The notes: a model not told the origin generated them from the letters alone. A stretch of DNA of 64,000 nucleotides from Verrucomicrobiota bacterium (GCA_021325145.1 JAJPHR010000061.1:1-64000), one strand, 5' to 3'. Positions 51,449 through 61,730 are shown, counted from the first letter of the stretch. Numbers and translations are program-made.

Positions 51449-53638
51449 GTGAGCGCACCTTCAAAGTCATGTGCCGAAAGCTTGTCCGGATTGATCGAAC
51501 GGGTCACGTTCTTCAACGAAGAGAACGGTTTTGCCGTGCTCAAGGTGAAGGCCAGGGGGCATCGCGATTTGGTCACGGTCGTGGGCTCCTTGCCGTCGGC
51601 GAATCCCGGCGAATGGGTGACGGCGGAGGGACAGTGGGTGCAGGAGCGCGAATTCGGACGCCAATTCCGCGCCGAGCGTCTCACGAGCACGGCACCAACG
51701 ACCCGGGAAGGCATCGAGAAATATCTGGGCAGCGGCATGGTCAAGGGCATCGGCCCGCTTTACGCCAAAAAGTTGGTGGAGAAATACGGCGAAGGAATCT
51801 TCGACATCATCGAACAGTATTCCGCGCGGCTTGAGGAGGTGGAGGGCATCGGCCCCAAACGGCGGCGACTCATCAAGGATGCCTGGGCGGAACAGAAGAT
51901 CATCCGCAACATTATGGTGTTCCTGCACTCGAATGGAGTCAGCACCAGCCGGGCCGTAAGGATTTACAAGACCTACGGCGAGAGCGCGATTGAACTCGTG
52001 CAAAACGATCCTTACCGGCTGGCGCGCGACATCCATGGCATCGGCTTCGGTTCCGCGGACCAGATCGCCCGGAAAATCGGCATCCCGGCGGATTCACTGA
52101 TGCGCGCCCGCGCCGGGCTGGATCATGTCTTGTTGGAAGCGACCGGCCAGGGCCACTGCGCTCTCCCGCTCGAAACACTGCTGGAAGCCGCCACCAAGCT
52201 CCTGGAGGTCGATCCGCAAATCGTGTTGCAGGCCCTGGAAAAGACTCTCGCGAGCGGCGATTTGGTCCGCGAGAGCATCGACGGGCAGGATTTGCTTTTC
52301 CTGCCGGCGTTGAAACGGGCGGAAGAAGCGATTGCCCTTCGCATCCGCAGCCTGGCCCGCTCCTCTTCGAACTATCCGACGATTGATTTCGAGAAAGCGG
52401 TTGCCTGGTGCGAGCAAAGAACCGGCAAAACACTTGCGCCGAGCCAGCGCGAAGCCTTGAAGCAGGCACTCTCCCACCGGGTGCTCATCATCACCGGCGG
52501 ACCCGGCGTGGGAAAAACCACGTTGGTGAACGCGATCCTGCAAATACTCCGCGCGAAAAAAGTGCGCTGCCTGTTATGTGCTCCAACCGGCCGGGCCGCG
52601 AAGCGTCTTGCCGAGACCACCGGTCTCGAAGCCAAAACCATCCATCGGTTGCTGGAGGTGAATCCCGCCGGGGGTGGATTCATGCACAAGGAAAGCCACC
52701 CGCTGGAAACCGATCTCGTGGTGGTCGATGAGTGTTCGATGGTCGATGTCGTTTTGATGAGCCATCTTCTGCGCGCGCTTCCGGCAAACGCCAGTTTGCT
52801 TGTGGTTGGGGACGTGGACCAGTTGCCCTCGGTCGGCCCGGGCATGGTCCTGGCGCATTTGATCGAAAGCGGCGTGACGCCGGTCGTGCGCTTGACCGAG
52901 GTGTTTCGCCAGGCTGCGGAAAGCCGGATCATCACAACCGCGCATCGGATCAATGAGGGTTTGCTGCCGGAACCTCCCGACAAATCCAGCGAATCCGATT
53001 TTCATTTCATTGACCGCGCCGAACCGGAACACGTCGTTGCAACGCTGCTGGAGATGGTTAAAACGCGCATACCGGCAAAGTTCGGGTTCGATCCTGTCCG
53101 GGACATCCAGGTGCTTTGCCCGATGAACCGGGGCTCGCTCGGAGTCAGGGAATTAAACGCCAGACTCCAGGCTGAACTGAACCCGCCCAAGCCCGAGGAA
53201 CCGCTCGTGGAAAAGTTCGGCTGGCAGTTCCGTCTTCGCGACAAGGTGATGCAGACCGAAAATAATTACGACAAGGACGTTTTCAACGGCGACATCGGAC
53301 AAATCATAAAGATCGATCCCATCGAGCGCGAGGTAACAGTGAAATTCGACCAGCGCGAAGTGGTCTATGATTTCGGTGAATTGGATGAGCTGTCGCTGGC
53401 TTACGCCATCACGATCCACAAGTCGCAAGGTTCCGAATTTCCCGCAGTCGTCATACCATTGGCGATGCAGCAATACATGCTGCTGCAACGCAATTTGGTT
53501 TACACCGGCATCACGCGCGGCAAACAACTGGTGGTGGTAATCGGCCAGCAGAAGGCGCTGGCGACGGCGGTGAGGAATAATAAGACGCAACAAAGATTCT
53601 CGGGATTGTTGGAGCGCCTCAGGGTGAATGACCAATGA
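51449..53638 (+). CDS. recD2: RecD2-type ATP-dependent DNA helicase
   Basis: 729 residues, GTG start. N-terminal RecD2-type region with helix-hairpin-helix (GSGMVKGIGPLYAKKLVEKYG, VEGIGPKRRRLI), then superfamily 1 helicase motifs: Walker A GGPGVGKTT, CAPTGRAAKRL, VVVDECSMVD, LVVGDVDQLPSVGPG, and the C-terminal AITIHKSQGSEFPAVV and YTGITRGKQLVVVIG. It is the stand-alone 5'-3' helicase of bacteria that lack RecBC partners. The last three residues (NDQ) and stop are read from a CCAA-type inverted repeat. Confidence 0.95.
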   Translation: MSAPSKSCAESLSGLIERVTFFNEENGFAVLKVKARGHRDLVTVVGSLPSANPGEWVTAEGQWVQEREFGRQFRAERLTSTAPTTREGIEKYLGSGMVKGIGPLYAKKLVEKYGEGIFDIIEQYSARLEEVEGIGPKRRRLIKDAWAEQKIIRNIMVFLHSNGVSTSRAVRIYKTYGESAIELVQNDPYRLARDIHGIGFGSADQIARKIGIPADSLMRARAGLDHVLLEATGQGHCALPLETLLEAATKLLEVDPQIVLQALEKTLASGDLVRESIDGQDLLFLPALKRAEEAIALRIRSLARSSSNYPTIDFEKAVAWCEQRTGKTLAPSQREALKQALSHRVLIITGGPGVGKTTLVNAILQILRAKKVRCLLCAPTGRAAKRLAETTGLEAKTIHRLLEVNPAGGGFMHKESHPLETDLVVVDECSMVDVVLMSHLLRALPANASLLVVGDVDQLPSVGPGMVLAHLIESGVTPVVRLTEVFRQAAESRIITTAHRINEGLLPEPPDKSSESDFHFIDRAEPEHVVATLLEMVKTRIPAKFGFDPVRDIQVLCPMNRGSLGVRELNARLQAELNPPKPEEPLVEKFGWQFRLRDKVMQTENNYDKDVFNGDIGQIIKIDPIEREVTVKFDQREVVYDFGELDELSLAYAITIHKSQGSEFPAVVIPLAMQQYMLLQRNLVYTGITRGKQLVVVIGQQKALATAVRNNKTQQRFSGLLERLRVNDQ

Positions 53639-53706
53639 CCAAAGAATGCCCAATCTCCAAATCCCAAATTGGAATTTGGTCCTTGGATGCTTGATTAGTC
53701 ATTTTG
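53629..53706. repeat. CCAA/TTGG inverted repeat (copy 3) at the end of recD2
   Basis: GAATGACCAATGACC at the left end and CTTGATTAGTCATTTTG at the right end, with CAAATCCCAA / TTGGAATTTGG pairing in the middle. It contains the recD2 stop (53636-53638) and fills the 69-base gap to the convergent GH35 gene, so it may also end transcription from both sides. Confidence 0.65.
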
Positions 53707-53707
53707 A

Positions 53708-56098
53708 TTACTGCACCAAGGCCGGGCCGACAAACACCCGGTAATCCTTGATTCGCCCGGCGGGATTACTGCCGGCGCGCGGGGTATACCGGAATCCGCC
53801 GATCTTGACGGACGCGCCCAAGTCGATCACCAACTGATGCGGATGGCCGGGTGGTTGAGGACTGCTCCAGGCGGTATGCCAAAAGTCCGCTGTCTGGCCA
53901 TTGATCGCATTCAAGGCCGAACCATCTTCCGCAGAGAGCTCTTCGCTATCCACGTAGGCAATGGTCCAATTGTTGTGGGAGATGGATTGATGATCGGGAC
54001 CGAATAGATCGAACTCGGCCACGGCAGCGAAGGGTTTGCCGTCGTGGGCGCTGAGCGTCTCCAGGCAGAACTGCCGGCCATCCAATGGCTGGGGAAAAGT
54101 GACCTCCTGGACATCCGAGCCGGGAGCGAACGTGCCAGTGTAAGCGGGTTTAACACCGTCGAGCAGCAGGCGCTTGTTCGGCCTGGCTGGCCGGCTGAAA
54201 TCGCGTTCGGGATGGAGTTCGTTGAGAATTGGTTTATCCAATCCGGCAAGCATCGGCTGGGTCGGGCCCAACAGATCAAACACAAGGACCTCGTTACGGC
54301 CCACGTGCAGCCATGGACCGGGCACGTAGGCGGTTTGGGTCGGACCAATGGCCCAGTATCGCGCGAGGCAATGGCCGTTGACCCAGACGACGCCCTTGCC
54401 CCATGTCCGAAGGTCAAGGAACGTGTCCGCCGGCTTGTCCACCGCGAAGCTGCCGCGCCAGAAGGCGGGGCCTTTCGTTGAGCCCGTTTTCCATTTCAAG
54501 CCAGCGCGCATTTCATCGCCGAAACCGAAGGAAAAGATTTGCCACGTCATGGGCAAAGGCGCATCGCCCCCGGTCAGGCGCACGCCGCTGGGGAGCCCTT
54601 TGCGATCGTGCATTTCGTTGCCGAAATTTACGTGCCCCATGGCTTCAACGAGAATGTCCAGGCGAGCGGGCGACAAGCGGGCTGGCAGGGCAACCTGATT
54701 CCGGCGAGAACGGCGGTCCATCGTACCGACTGGCTTGCCATCAAGAAAGACCCACGCAAAATCCCTGACTTGATCCGCCTGGAGCGTAGTGGAACCGACC
54801 GCGGCAATCGTCGCGCGATAGAGCACGCAGCCATGTCCCTGGTCGTACGCTTCCATGCAACGCGGCGCGCTGTCCTCGACCGGCGTCGGTAAATTTTCGA
54901 ACAACGCAGCGCTCTCGTTGAGGTTGAACGAGGGCACGCTCATCACGGGATTGGCCGGCGGCGGCTCGGGCAGCGTCTCGCCCGGGGCCAGATGCTTCGC
55001 CATCAGTTCGCGCGTCTGGCGAAATTTCTCGGTCACCCACCCGGCTTCGCTGATGGGCGCGTCGTAATCATAGCTGCTGGTGTCGGGCTTGAAGGGGCGG
55101 TCGGTCCCGGACCACATGCCAAAAGTGGTGCCGCCATGGGCCATGTAAATGCTGAACGAAGCGCCGTGCGAAAGCATGTACTCCAGGTCAGTGAGATAAC
55201 GACGGGTGTCGCCCAGATGATGCGCCACGCCCCAGGTATCGAACCAACCCGGATAGAACTCGCCGCACATGAGCGGGCCGGCGGGTTGCACTGCCCGCAA
55301 GGCTTTGAAACCGCTCTCGGGATCGCGACCGAAGTTAACGACTTGGAAAAGATCGCTGCGCAGGCCCTTGCGCAAATCGCCCGCTGGATTGCACGCAAAG
55401 AGCGGCACATCGAATCCGGCATCGATCATCGCCTGGCGTAGTTTGCCCATATACCCCGCGTCGTTGCCGTAGGAGCCGTACTCATTTTCCACTTGTGCCA
55501 TCAGGATCGGACCGCCCTGCGTCATTTGCAGCGGCCCGAGGACGCGGCCGACTTCCTTCAACCACGCCGTGCTGGCGGACAGGTAGTCAGCGTCCTGCGT
55601 GCGCAGCCGTATGTTCGGCTTTTTGAGCAGCCACCACGGGACGCCGCCCATGTCCCATTCGGCGCAGGTGTAGGGGCCGGGACGGAGGATCACCCACAAG
55701 CCTTCTTGTTGCGCCTCGCGGCAAAACTCCGCGGTATTTGCCTCGCCCGACCAATCGTATTTGCCCGGTTCCCACTCGTGGCGGTTCCAAAACAAATAAG
55801 CGCAGACCGTGTTCAAGCCCATGGCCTTGCATAGTTGCAACCGGTGACGCCAATAGTCCCGCGGCACGCGGTCTGAGTGGATTTCCCCGCAACGGATTTG
55901 CAGTGGTGCGCCATCCAGAAGAAAATCTTTTTCACCAATGGAGAACGTGTGCCGGGCCGGTTCAGCTTGCGCCGCGAAAGTTGTGGCGAAACCAAGGAGA
56001 ATTATCCCTGACAAGAAGCGGGCACAGCCGGACCCAATGACACCGGCCTTCCTGACGGTAAACGATTGGGACGTTGCAATTCGGGCGCGGTGCTTCAT
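53708..56098 (-). CDS. Secreted GH35 beta-galactosidase
   Basis: 796 residues from the ATG at 56098 (signal peptide about 1-46, ending AAQA-EPA). GH35 motifs: IRCGEIHSDRVPRDYWRHRL, YLFWNRHEWEPGKYDWSG, acid/base in QVENEYGSYG, nucleophile in CGEFYPGWFDTWG. C-terminal beta-sandwich domains include GKGVVWVNGHCLARYW and a discoidin-like end (VIDLGASVKIGGFRY). It cleaves terminal beta-galactose and is divergent from the GH36 gene with ~290 bases between them. Confidence 0.93.
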   Translation of the reverse strand: MKHRARIATSQSFTVRKAGVIGSGCARFLSGIILLGFATTFAAQAEPARHTFSIGEKDFLLDGAPLQIRCGEIHSDRVPRDYWRHRLQLCKAMGLNTVCAYLFWNRHEWEPGKYDWSGEANTAEFCREAQQEGLWVILRPGPYTCAEWDMGGVPWWLLKKPNIRLRTQDADYLSASTAWLKEVGRVLGPLQMTQGGPILMAQVENEYGSYGNDAGYMGKLRQAMIDAGFDVPLFACNPAGDLRKGLRSDLFQVVNFGRDPESGFKALRAVQPAGPLMCGEFYPGWFDTWGVAHHLGDTRRYLTDLEYMLSHGASFSIYMAHGGTTFGMWSGTDRPFKPDTSSYDYDAPISEAGWVTEKFRQTRELMAKHLAPGETLPEPPPANPVMSVPSFNLNESAALFENLPTPVEDSAPRCMEAYDQGHGCVLYRATIAAVGSTTLQADQVRDFAWVFLDGKPVGTMDRRSRRNQVALPARLSPARLDILVEAMGHVNFGNEMHDRKGLPSGVRLTGGDAPLPMTWQIFSFGFGDEMRAGLKWKTGSTKGPAFWRGSFAVDKPADTFLDLRTWGKGVVWVNGHCLARYWAIGPTQTAYVPGPWLHVGRNEVLVFDLLGPTQPMLAGLDKPILNELHPERDFSRPARPNKRLLLDGVKPAYTGTFAPGSDVQEVTFPQPLDGRQFCLETLSAHDGKPFAAVAEFDLFGPDHQSISHNNWTIAYVDSEELSAEDGSALNAINGQTADFWHTAWSSPQPPGHPHQLVIDLGASVKIGGFRYTPRAGSNPAGRIKDYRVFVGPALVQ

Positions 56099-56388
56099 GG
56101 GTCGTAGATTATACATGCGCACAACCGAGTCAATTTATGACGGGAACGAAAACCGCCGGTAACCCGGACAGCGGCGCAAGGCAACGGTGGGACAGTGATT
56201 GACGCGGGGCGGCTGACATGGACATCATCACCTCGCGGGCGAGCCGTCGAATGCAGACCCCGATGCTTCGAACGAGGCCACCGCGCAGAAAAATGCGGAG
56301 TGCTGGCCGCCGGCGGTGTGCCGTCGTGGCAGGTTCGACTCCGACCGGAGCCGCAGTTCATCAGAACGCCGACACTGACGTCAATTTT

Positions 56389-58524
56389 ATGTCAAGCAAA
56401 GCAACCGCCTCCTGGATTGCCACCCTCCTTGCAGCCCTGTCGTGCGCGGCAGCTCCTTCCGGCCCAATCACCTTGAGAACCGCCACCTTCGAGCTGAACT
56501 TGCAACCCGGCGCGGACGGCAGGCTGTATCAACGTGAGGTGGGCGCCGCCGCATCTTCCAAAGATGCCCGACGCAACGAGGAGTTTTACCCGCAAGCCGG
56601 GGACGGCTATGTTTTTGAACCCGCCCTGCAAGTCACTCACGCGGACGGCAACACTTCCACCACTCTTCTGTTTACCGGTGCAACCCACACCAACGAAGCG
56701 CCGGACATTGGATTGACGCGGGTTAATTTGCGCGATCCAGCGTATCCGTTTGAAGTCTCCCTCTGCTTCCGAACCTACCACGACCGGGACGTCATTGAAC
56801 AATGGCAGGAAATCCATCATCAGGAATCCCGTCCGGTAATCCTGGAACGCATGGCCTCCACGTCGCTGCTTTTGCCATCCACGAACACTTACCTGAGGCA
56901 CTTTTTTGGCGATTGGACCAACGAAATGCAGCCGGTTACCGAGCAGTTGGCCCCGGGAATGAAAGTCCTGGACTCGAAACTCGGTGTCCGCGCCGGCCAA
57001 TTCCGCAACCCCTCCTTCATTCTTTCCCTGGATGGGCCGCCGAACGAGACCGACGGACGCGTCCTCGCTGGTTCGCTCAAGTGGTCGGGAAGCTTCCAAT
57101 GCGCTTTTGATCACGATGGCCAGCGCGTCCGCGCCCTCGCCGGTGTGAATCCGTTCGCCTCTGCCTATTTCTTGAAGCCAAACGAGACCTTCACCACGCC
57201 GGTCATGATCTGGGTCTGGAGCGCGAATGGCCTCGGTGAAATGAGCCGCAAGTTCCATGACTGGGCGCGGCAGTTTGGGATCCGCGACGGCAACAAGATC
57301 CGTTCCGTGCTGTTGAATAATTGGGAGGCGACTGGCTTTAACTTCGACTTCAATCGCATCGCCAGCCTTTTCGACCCGGCAAAGCAAATCGGCGCCGAAC
57401 TGTTTCTTCTCGACGATGGCTGGTTTGGCAACAAATTTCCCCGCACGAATGACAGTGCCGGTCTCGGCGACTGGCAGCCCAACCGTCACCGCCTGCCCAA
57501 CGGCCTGGCGTCGCTGGCGTCGGAAGCCGGAAAGCGGAATTTGCAATTCGGCATTTGGCTCGAGCCGGAAATGGTCAACCCGAAGAGTGAATTGTTCGAG
57601 AACCATCCCGACTGGGTGATCCGCCAGCCCAAACGCGATTTGGAGTTGCAGCGTCATCAACTGGTCCTGGATCTCACCCGCCCCAAAGTGCAGGACTTCG
57701 AATGGAGCGTCATCCATGACACCCTTGGAACGCCGGGCATCGCTTACGCCAAGTGGGACTGCAATCGTTACCTGACTCAGCCCGGCTCATCGTGGCTGCC
57801 GTCGAACCGGCAGTCTCATTTGTGGATTGACTACGTGCGGGCCCTTTACGCGCTCATGGACAAGACCGCTCGCGCCTTCCCCCACACGGAGCTGATGCTT
57901 TGCTCCAGCGGCGGCGGACGTGCCGATTACGGGGCATTGAAATATTTTCACGAATTCTGGCCCAGCGACAATACCGACCCGGTCCGGCGCGTCATCATGC
58001 AATGGGACTACTCCTATTTTTTCCCTTCGATGGCGATCGCCGGCCATGTCACGCATTGGGGTAATCGGCCCATGCATTTCGCTTGCTCTGTGGCCATGAG
58101 CGTTCGCTTCGGCATGGATCTTGACCTGACAAAACTGTCCGCCGAGGACAAAGCCATCTGCGCCGGCGCCATCACCGCCTACAAACATATCCGCGATGTG
58201 ACGCAACTGGGTGACTTGTACCGCCTTGAAGACCCCCACTTGGAGCCGCGCGGTGCGCTCAATTTCGTCGCCAGGGACCGCGCGCGTGCCGTCCTATTCG
58301 TGTTCCAACTCAAAGATGCCCCGGCGCAACCAGTCCTGCCACGGGGGCTTGATCCCGCGACACGTTACATCGTCCGCGAATTAAACCCTGCACCCGGCGG
58401 CCCAGCCTTGCCGCAGGAAGGCAAGACGTTTACTGGAACGGAGCTAATGCGCGATGGCGTCGTGCCTTCCTGCGCCGGGGCACTCGAAGCGTGCGTCGTT
58501 GAGTTCACGGCGAATTCAAACTAA
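56389..58524 (+). CDS. Secreted GH36 alpha-galactosidase
   Basis: 711 residues from ATG 56389, chosen because a signal peptide starts there (SSKATASWIATLLAALSCAA); the longer frame to 56218 is not convincing. GH36 motifs: LFLLDDGWFG, FGIWLEPEMVNPKSELFE, the nucleophile in YAKWDCNRYL, CSSGGGRADYGALKYFHEFWPSDNTD with the acid/base Asp. It releases alpha-1,6-galactose from galactomannan or oligosaccharides. Overlap in substrate with GH35 suggests a galactoside-degrading locus. Confidence 0.94.
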   Translation: MSSKATASWIATLLAALSCAAAPSGPITLRTATFELNLQPGADGRLYQREVGAAASSKDARRNEEFYPQAGDGYVFEPALQVTHADGNTSTTLLFTGATHTNEAPDIGLTRVNLRDPAYPFEVSLCFRTYHDRDVIEQWQEIHHQESRPVILERMASTSLLLPSTNTYLRHFFGDWTNEMQPVTEQLAPGMKVLDSKLGVRAGQFRNPSFILSLDGPPNETDGRVLAGSLKWSGSFQCAFDHDGQRVRALAGVNPFASAYFLKPNETFTTPVMIWVWSANGLGEMSRKFHDWARQFGIRDGNKIRSVLLNNWEATGFNFDFNRIASLFDPAKQIGAELFLLDDGWFGNKFPRTNDSAGLGDWQPNRHRLPNGLASLASEAGKRNLQFGIWLEPEMVNPKSELFENHPDWVIRQPKRDLELQRHQLVLDLTRPKVQDFEWSVIHDTLGTPGIAYAKWDCNRYLTQPGSSWLPSNRQSHLWIDYVRALYALMDKTARAFPHTELMLCSSGGGRADYGALKYFHEFWPSDNTDPVRRVIMQWDYSYFFPSMAIAGHVTHWGNRPMHFACSVAMSVRFGMDLDLTKLSAEDKAICAGAITAYKHIRDVTQLGDLYRLEDPHLEPRGALNFVARDRARAVLFVFQLKDAPAQPVLPRGLDPATRYIVRELNPAPGGPALPQEGKTFTGTELMRDGVVPSCAGALEACVVEFTANSN

Positions 58525-58844
58525 CAGATCCGTTTGATTTCGGTTCCTCGCCCGTTCCTGAATGTTGCACGCGCATCCCGGTTTTGAGCACATCTTCATT
58601 TTGAGCGGATCACAGACATGAGAAGCGCGCCAACTTCGTCGCATCGAGCCCGGTTGTAAGTCCTGAATTGCGCATGGAAAACGTCCTCCTGCCTGTTAAC
58701 GGCACCCTGCTGTGCGAAACCACGACTGAACCAGCCTATCGGCTCTGGTCCATCAATGACCGCCATCCGGCGATGGTTCGCGTGAAATCCAATGGCCGTT
58801 GAAGTCTGGTCCGTCCCGGCTGCGGGACTGGCATAGCCTCAGGC
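58525..58844. other. 320-base gap between GH36 and GH10, with a doubtful 42-codon frame
   Basis: The genes on either side converge. An ATG at 58674 opens a frame to TGA at 58800-58802 (product starts MENVLLPVNGTLL, then AYRLWSINDRHPAM). It has no recognisable domain and may be the decayed end of a larger gene. No terminator hairpin or RNA was recognised. Confidence 0.3.
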
Positions 58845-59969
58845 TTATTGTTTCACCGACTTTGCCACCGCCTCAAACGCCGGCTTGGCCACGTAGTTCC
58901 GATCAAAAAGCAGCGGGTAATCCGTCCGCTTTCTCACCGGCCAATCGTTCAGCCACGATCCACCATCCGCTACTCCCCAAAATGTCACGCGTTTGACACT
59001 ATCGCGGTGTTTCAAAAAAACAGCAAACAGGCTCGCGTATCTTTTGGCCAGTTGCTGTTGCACGGAATCCGGCAATCCGTTCGTGTAAGGATTGATCTTC
59101 GCGCTTGGCTCAAAGTTCGCATTGACGTCCGCTCCCTGGTACTGGCTCGCGGTTGGCAGCACGCTCACATCCAGTTCCGTGATCATCACCTTCACCTGCA
59201 ACTGCTCGAAGGCTTGAATGGTCTGCTCGACCTCCTCCTCCGTTGGTCGAGCCAGCTTGTAGTGTCCCTGCAAGCCAACGCCCGCAATCCGGGCGCCCTT
59301 GGATCGAAGGCTCCGGATCAGGGCCAGCGCTCCTTGTCGTTTCGCCGCGTTCTCCAGCCCGTAATCGTTGTAATACAGTTCGGCGTCGGGATCGGCCTCA
59401 TGCGCAAACTCGTACGCTTTCAGCAGGTAATCCTCACCGATGCTTTGCAGCCATGGTGAACGGCGCAATGTCCCGTTCTCATTCAACGCTTCGTTGACCA
59501 CATCCCAGCCGCGGATCTTTCCTTTGTAACGCCCGACGACAGTGTGGATGTGCTCCCGCATTCGTGCCAGCAACGCCTCGCGATCCAAGGGTTTGCCGCT
59601 GGCATCCTGGAAAACCCAGCGCGGCGTTTGGCTGTGCCAGACGAGATTGTGGCCTACGATGAACATTCCGTTTGATTCGCCAAAAGCCACATACCGGTCG
59701 GCTGCTTCGAAGTCGTAACCGTCCGGCCGGGGGTGCACGGCTTCCCATTTCAGAATGTTTTCGGGTGTAATGGTATTGAATTGCGCCTTCACAATCGCCG
59801 CGCCCTTCGCGTCTTCCTCGAAGATCTGCGCGCGGTTCAGTGCCGCTCCAATGAGAAAGCAGCCCTTGTAAACATCCTTGAGCGTAGGCTGAGGTTCTGC
59901 GCGCGCGGACAGAACCGAGGCGAATACCAATGCAATACACGCCCGCAGGCAGCCAACGCGAGCGGCCAA
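58845..59969 (-). CDS. Secreted GH10 endo-1,4-beta-xylanase
   Basis: 374 residues from a TTG at 59969, which begins a normal signal peptide (AARVGCLRACIALVFASVLSARA); ATGs at 60152 and beyond read through a palindromic repeat (VGRAVLCAPLCE) and are less likely. The GH10 barrel shows NTITPENILKWEAVHP, GHNLVWHSQTPRW, the acid/base in WDVVNEALNE, YYNDYGLE, GVGLQGHYKL and the nucleophile in ITELDVS. It cuts the xylan backbone and is the third gene after GH3 and the GPH transporter. The start site is the uncertain part. Confidence 0.9.
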   Translation of the reverse strand: MAARVGCLRACIALVFASVLSARAEPQPTLKDVYKGCFLIGAALNRAQIFEEDAKGAAIVKAQFNTITPENILKWEAVHPRPDGYDFEAADRYVAFGESNGMFIVGHNLVWHSQTPRWVFQDASGKPLDREALLARMREHIHTVVGRYKGKIRGWDVVNEALNENGTLRRSPWLQSIGEDYLLKAYEFAHEADPDAELYYNDYGLENAAKRQGALALIRSLRSKGARIAGVGLQGHYKLARPTEEEVEQTIQAFEQLQVKVMITELDVSVLPTASQYQGADVNANFEPSAKINPYTNGLPDSVQQQLAKRYASLFAVFLKHRDSVKRVTFWGVADGGSWLNDWPVRKRTDYPLLFDRNYVAKPAFEAVAKSVKQ

Positions 59970-60089
59970 CTGAATTGGAGAGCTCCACTGCGGGGATTTT
60001 ATGACCGCTTCAAATTGCCTGCGGACTCTCAGGTCGGGTGCGCACTCTCGAGCGCGCTGTGAGTGTCTGGAACCGCCAGTTTCACACAG

Positions 60090-60118
60090 CGGCGCGCAGA
60101 GGACTGCGCGTCCTACCC
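60090..60118. repeat. GC palindrome family 'GTAGGGCGxGCAG' (copy 3)
   Basis: On the reverse strand GGTAGGACGCGCAGTCCTCTGCGCGCCGC; the hairpin is GCGCGCAG/CTGCGCG. It is the same family as 6458-6530 (translated there as VGRAVLCPPSA; here as VGRAVLCAPL). It lies in the gap between the transporter and xylanase genes. Confidence 0.6.
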
Positions 60119-60153
60119 GTGCATTGTGAAATATCCGGTTAGATTCAATCATT

Positions 60154-61710
60154 TTACACTTCCGCTTTGGCACCTATCGCTGGTTGACTCCCAATCGGCG
60201 TCGCATTCGCAAATCTCTTCCGCCGCTCGGCTAGTTCATTTGCAATCTGAATCGTCAGGTCCTTGTTAATTTGGTAGGCGATTAACAAGCCGGTGCAAAT
60301 GGCAAACATCACTCCTACATAAATGCTTGAGCACATCCGAATGCCTTCCAGCGTCTGCGGAGTCTGGGGCTGGTTCGCATGGTAGCCGTACAAGGCCATC
60401 AGCCAAAGGAATGATGCCGAACCGAGGCTCAGTCCGGCCTTGAGCGCAAAACCAATCGTCGCGAAAATGATTCCCGTCGCGCGGCGGCCCGTCTTCCATT
60501 CCGAATAATCCGCCACATCCGCAAACATCGCCCAGACCAAAGGGATGGTGGGTGCGTAACAAATCGAGGTGATAATTGTTATCGCGACCATTCCTCCCAC
60601 ATTGGCGGGCTTGAGCACGTAGAGCGCGAGCGAGGCAATCGTGGTCAGCGTGAAGCCGCCAATCGCCACCACCTTTTTCCCAAATGCTTTGGACAATGAT
60701 GGCGACAGGAGAATCACGATGATCGTGACGCCGGTCCCGAGCATGTTGATGATACTGTTGGCGACATCGGCAACGTTGGAATTAACGAGATCCGACCGGT
60801 CGCCATGCACGATGTAGCCCAGCGTTTCCAGTATTCCAGATGGCGCAACCCCAGGAGAAGCAGCGGGCGCGGTCAGATGCAGGGACTGCAACCAGTCATA
60901 AAGCGCGGCCTTGTCGGCATAGTAATGGTAGTAATTATAGTAGGCGCTGCCGCGGAGCGACAGGATCGCAAAATGGACCAACGTGAGCGCGAACATGACT
61001 GCCCAGGGCCGGTTCGCGAGCAGGTCGGCAAAATCCTGTTTCGGGGAGGATTTCTGCCGGGGCTCGGGATGAATCCGCTCGCGGGAAGTGGCAAACGTGA
61101 TAAGGAACAGCACGAGGCACAGAACAGCCCAAATGCCCATCGTGACTTCCCAGCCACGTTGCTTGTTGTGGTCCGCGCCGGCGAATTTGGCCACGAGCGG
61201 AAGCGTGAAACCGCCCACCACAAACTGGGCGACGTTCACCGACACGAACCGGAACGAATTGAGCTTTGCGCGTTGATCGACATCGCCGGTCATGACTCCG
61301 CCCAGCGCCGCGTACGGCATGTTGTTCGCCGAGTAGATGGTCATCAGGAGAATGTTGGTGACCGCGGCATAGGCGATCTTGGCGCTCATGCTCCAACCGG
61401 TCGGCGTGGTATATGCCAGGTACATCACTACGCACCATGGCAGCGCCGTGAACAAAACCCAGGGACGGAACTTGCCCCAGCGGGTGTTCGTGCGGTCCGC
61501 GAGCACGCCCATCAACGGATCAAAAAATGCGTCCCACAAGCGCGCCACCAGAATAATCGTCCCCGCAACCGCCGCGCTGATGCCGAAAACGTCCGTATAG
61601 AAGTTGGACTGGAACAAGATCATCGTCATGAAGACGAAGTTCGCCGCGGCATCGGCGGCGCTATATCCAGCCTTTTCGGTGAAAGAGAGTTTTTCGGTCT
61701 TGGCGGACAT
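60154..61710 (-). CDS. GPH-family sugar:cation symporter
   Basis: 518 residues, 12 membrane helices. EKAGYSAADAAANFVFMTM near the start, WDAFFDPLMGVLADRTNTRWGKFRPWVL (the GPH loop signature), GVMTGDVDQRAKLNSFRF and PLVWAMFADVADYSEWKTGRRATG in the middle. It belongs to the MelB/XynB/XylP-like glycoside-pentoside-hexuronide branch; with GH3 20 bases upstream and GH10 downstream a xyloside or xylo-oligosaccharide substrate is likely. Confidence 0.92.
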   Translation of the reverse strand: MSAKTEKLSFTEKAGYSAADAAANFVFMTMILFQSNFYTDVFGISAAVAGTIILVARLWDAFFDPLMGVLADRTNTRWGKFRPWVLFTALPWCVVMYLAYTTPTGWSMSAKIAYAAVTNILLMTIYSANNMPYAALGGVMTGDVDQRAKLNSFRFVSVNVAQFVVGGFTLPLVAKFAGADHNKQRGWEVTMGIWAVLCLVLFLITFATSRERIHPEPRQKSSPKQDFADLLANRPWAVMFALTLVHFAILSLRGSAYYNYYHYYADKAALYDWLQSLHLTAPAASPGVAPSGILETLGYIVHGDRSDLVNSNVADVANSIINMLGTGVTIIVILLSPSLSKAFGKKVVAIGGFTLTTIASLALYVLKPANVGGMVAITIITSICYAPTIPLVWAMFADVADYSEWKTGRRATGIIFATIGFALKAGLSLGSASFLWLMALYGYHANQPQTPQTLEGIRMCSSIYVGVMFAICTGLLIAYQINKDLTIQIANELAERRKRFANATPIGSQPAIGAKAEV

Positions 61711-61730
61711 TTCAGCTTTGGTTGGTGTTT

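Noticed and set aside
56320-56365. tRNA-like 3' end (GGTTCGACTCC near GGAGCCGCA)
   Set aside because: The T-stem has two mismatches and no matching 5' acceptor or anticodon arm was found upstream, so it is chance resemblance.
56392-57717. Minus-strand frame opposite the GH36 gene
   Set aside because: Antisense shadow of the alpha-galactosidase; no motif.
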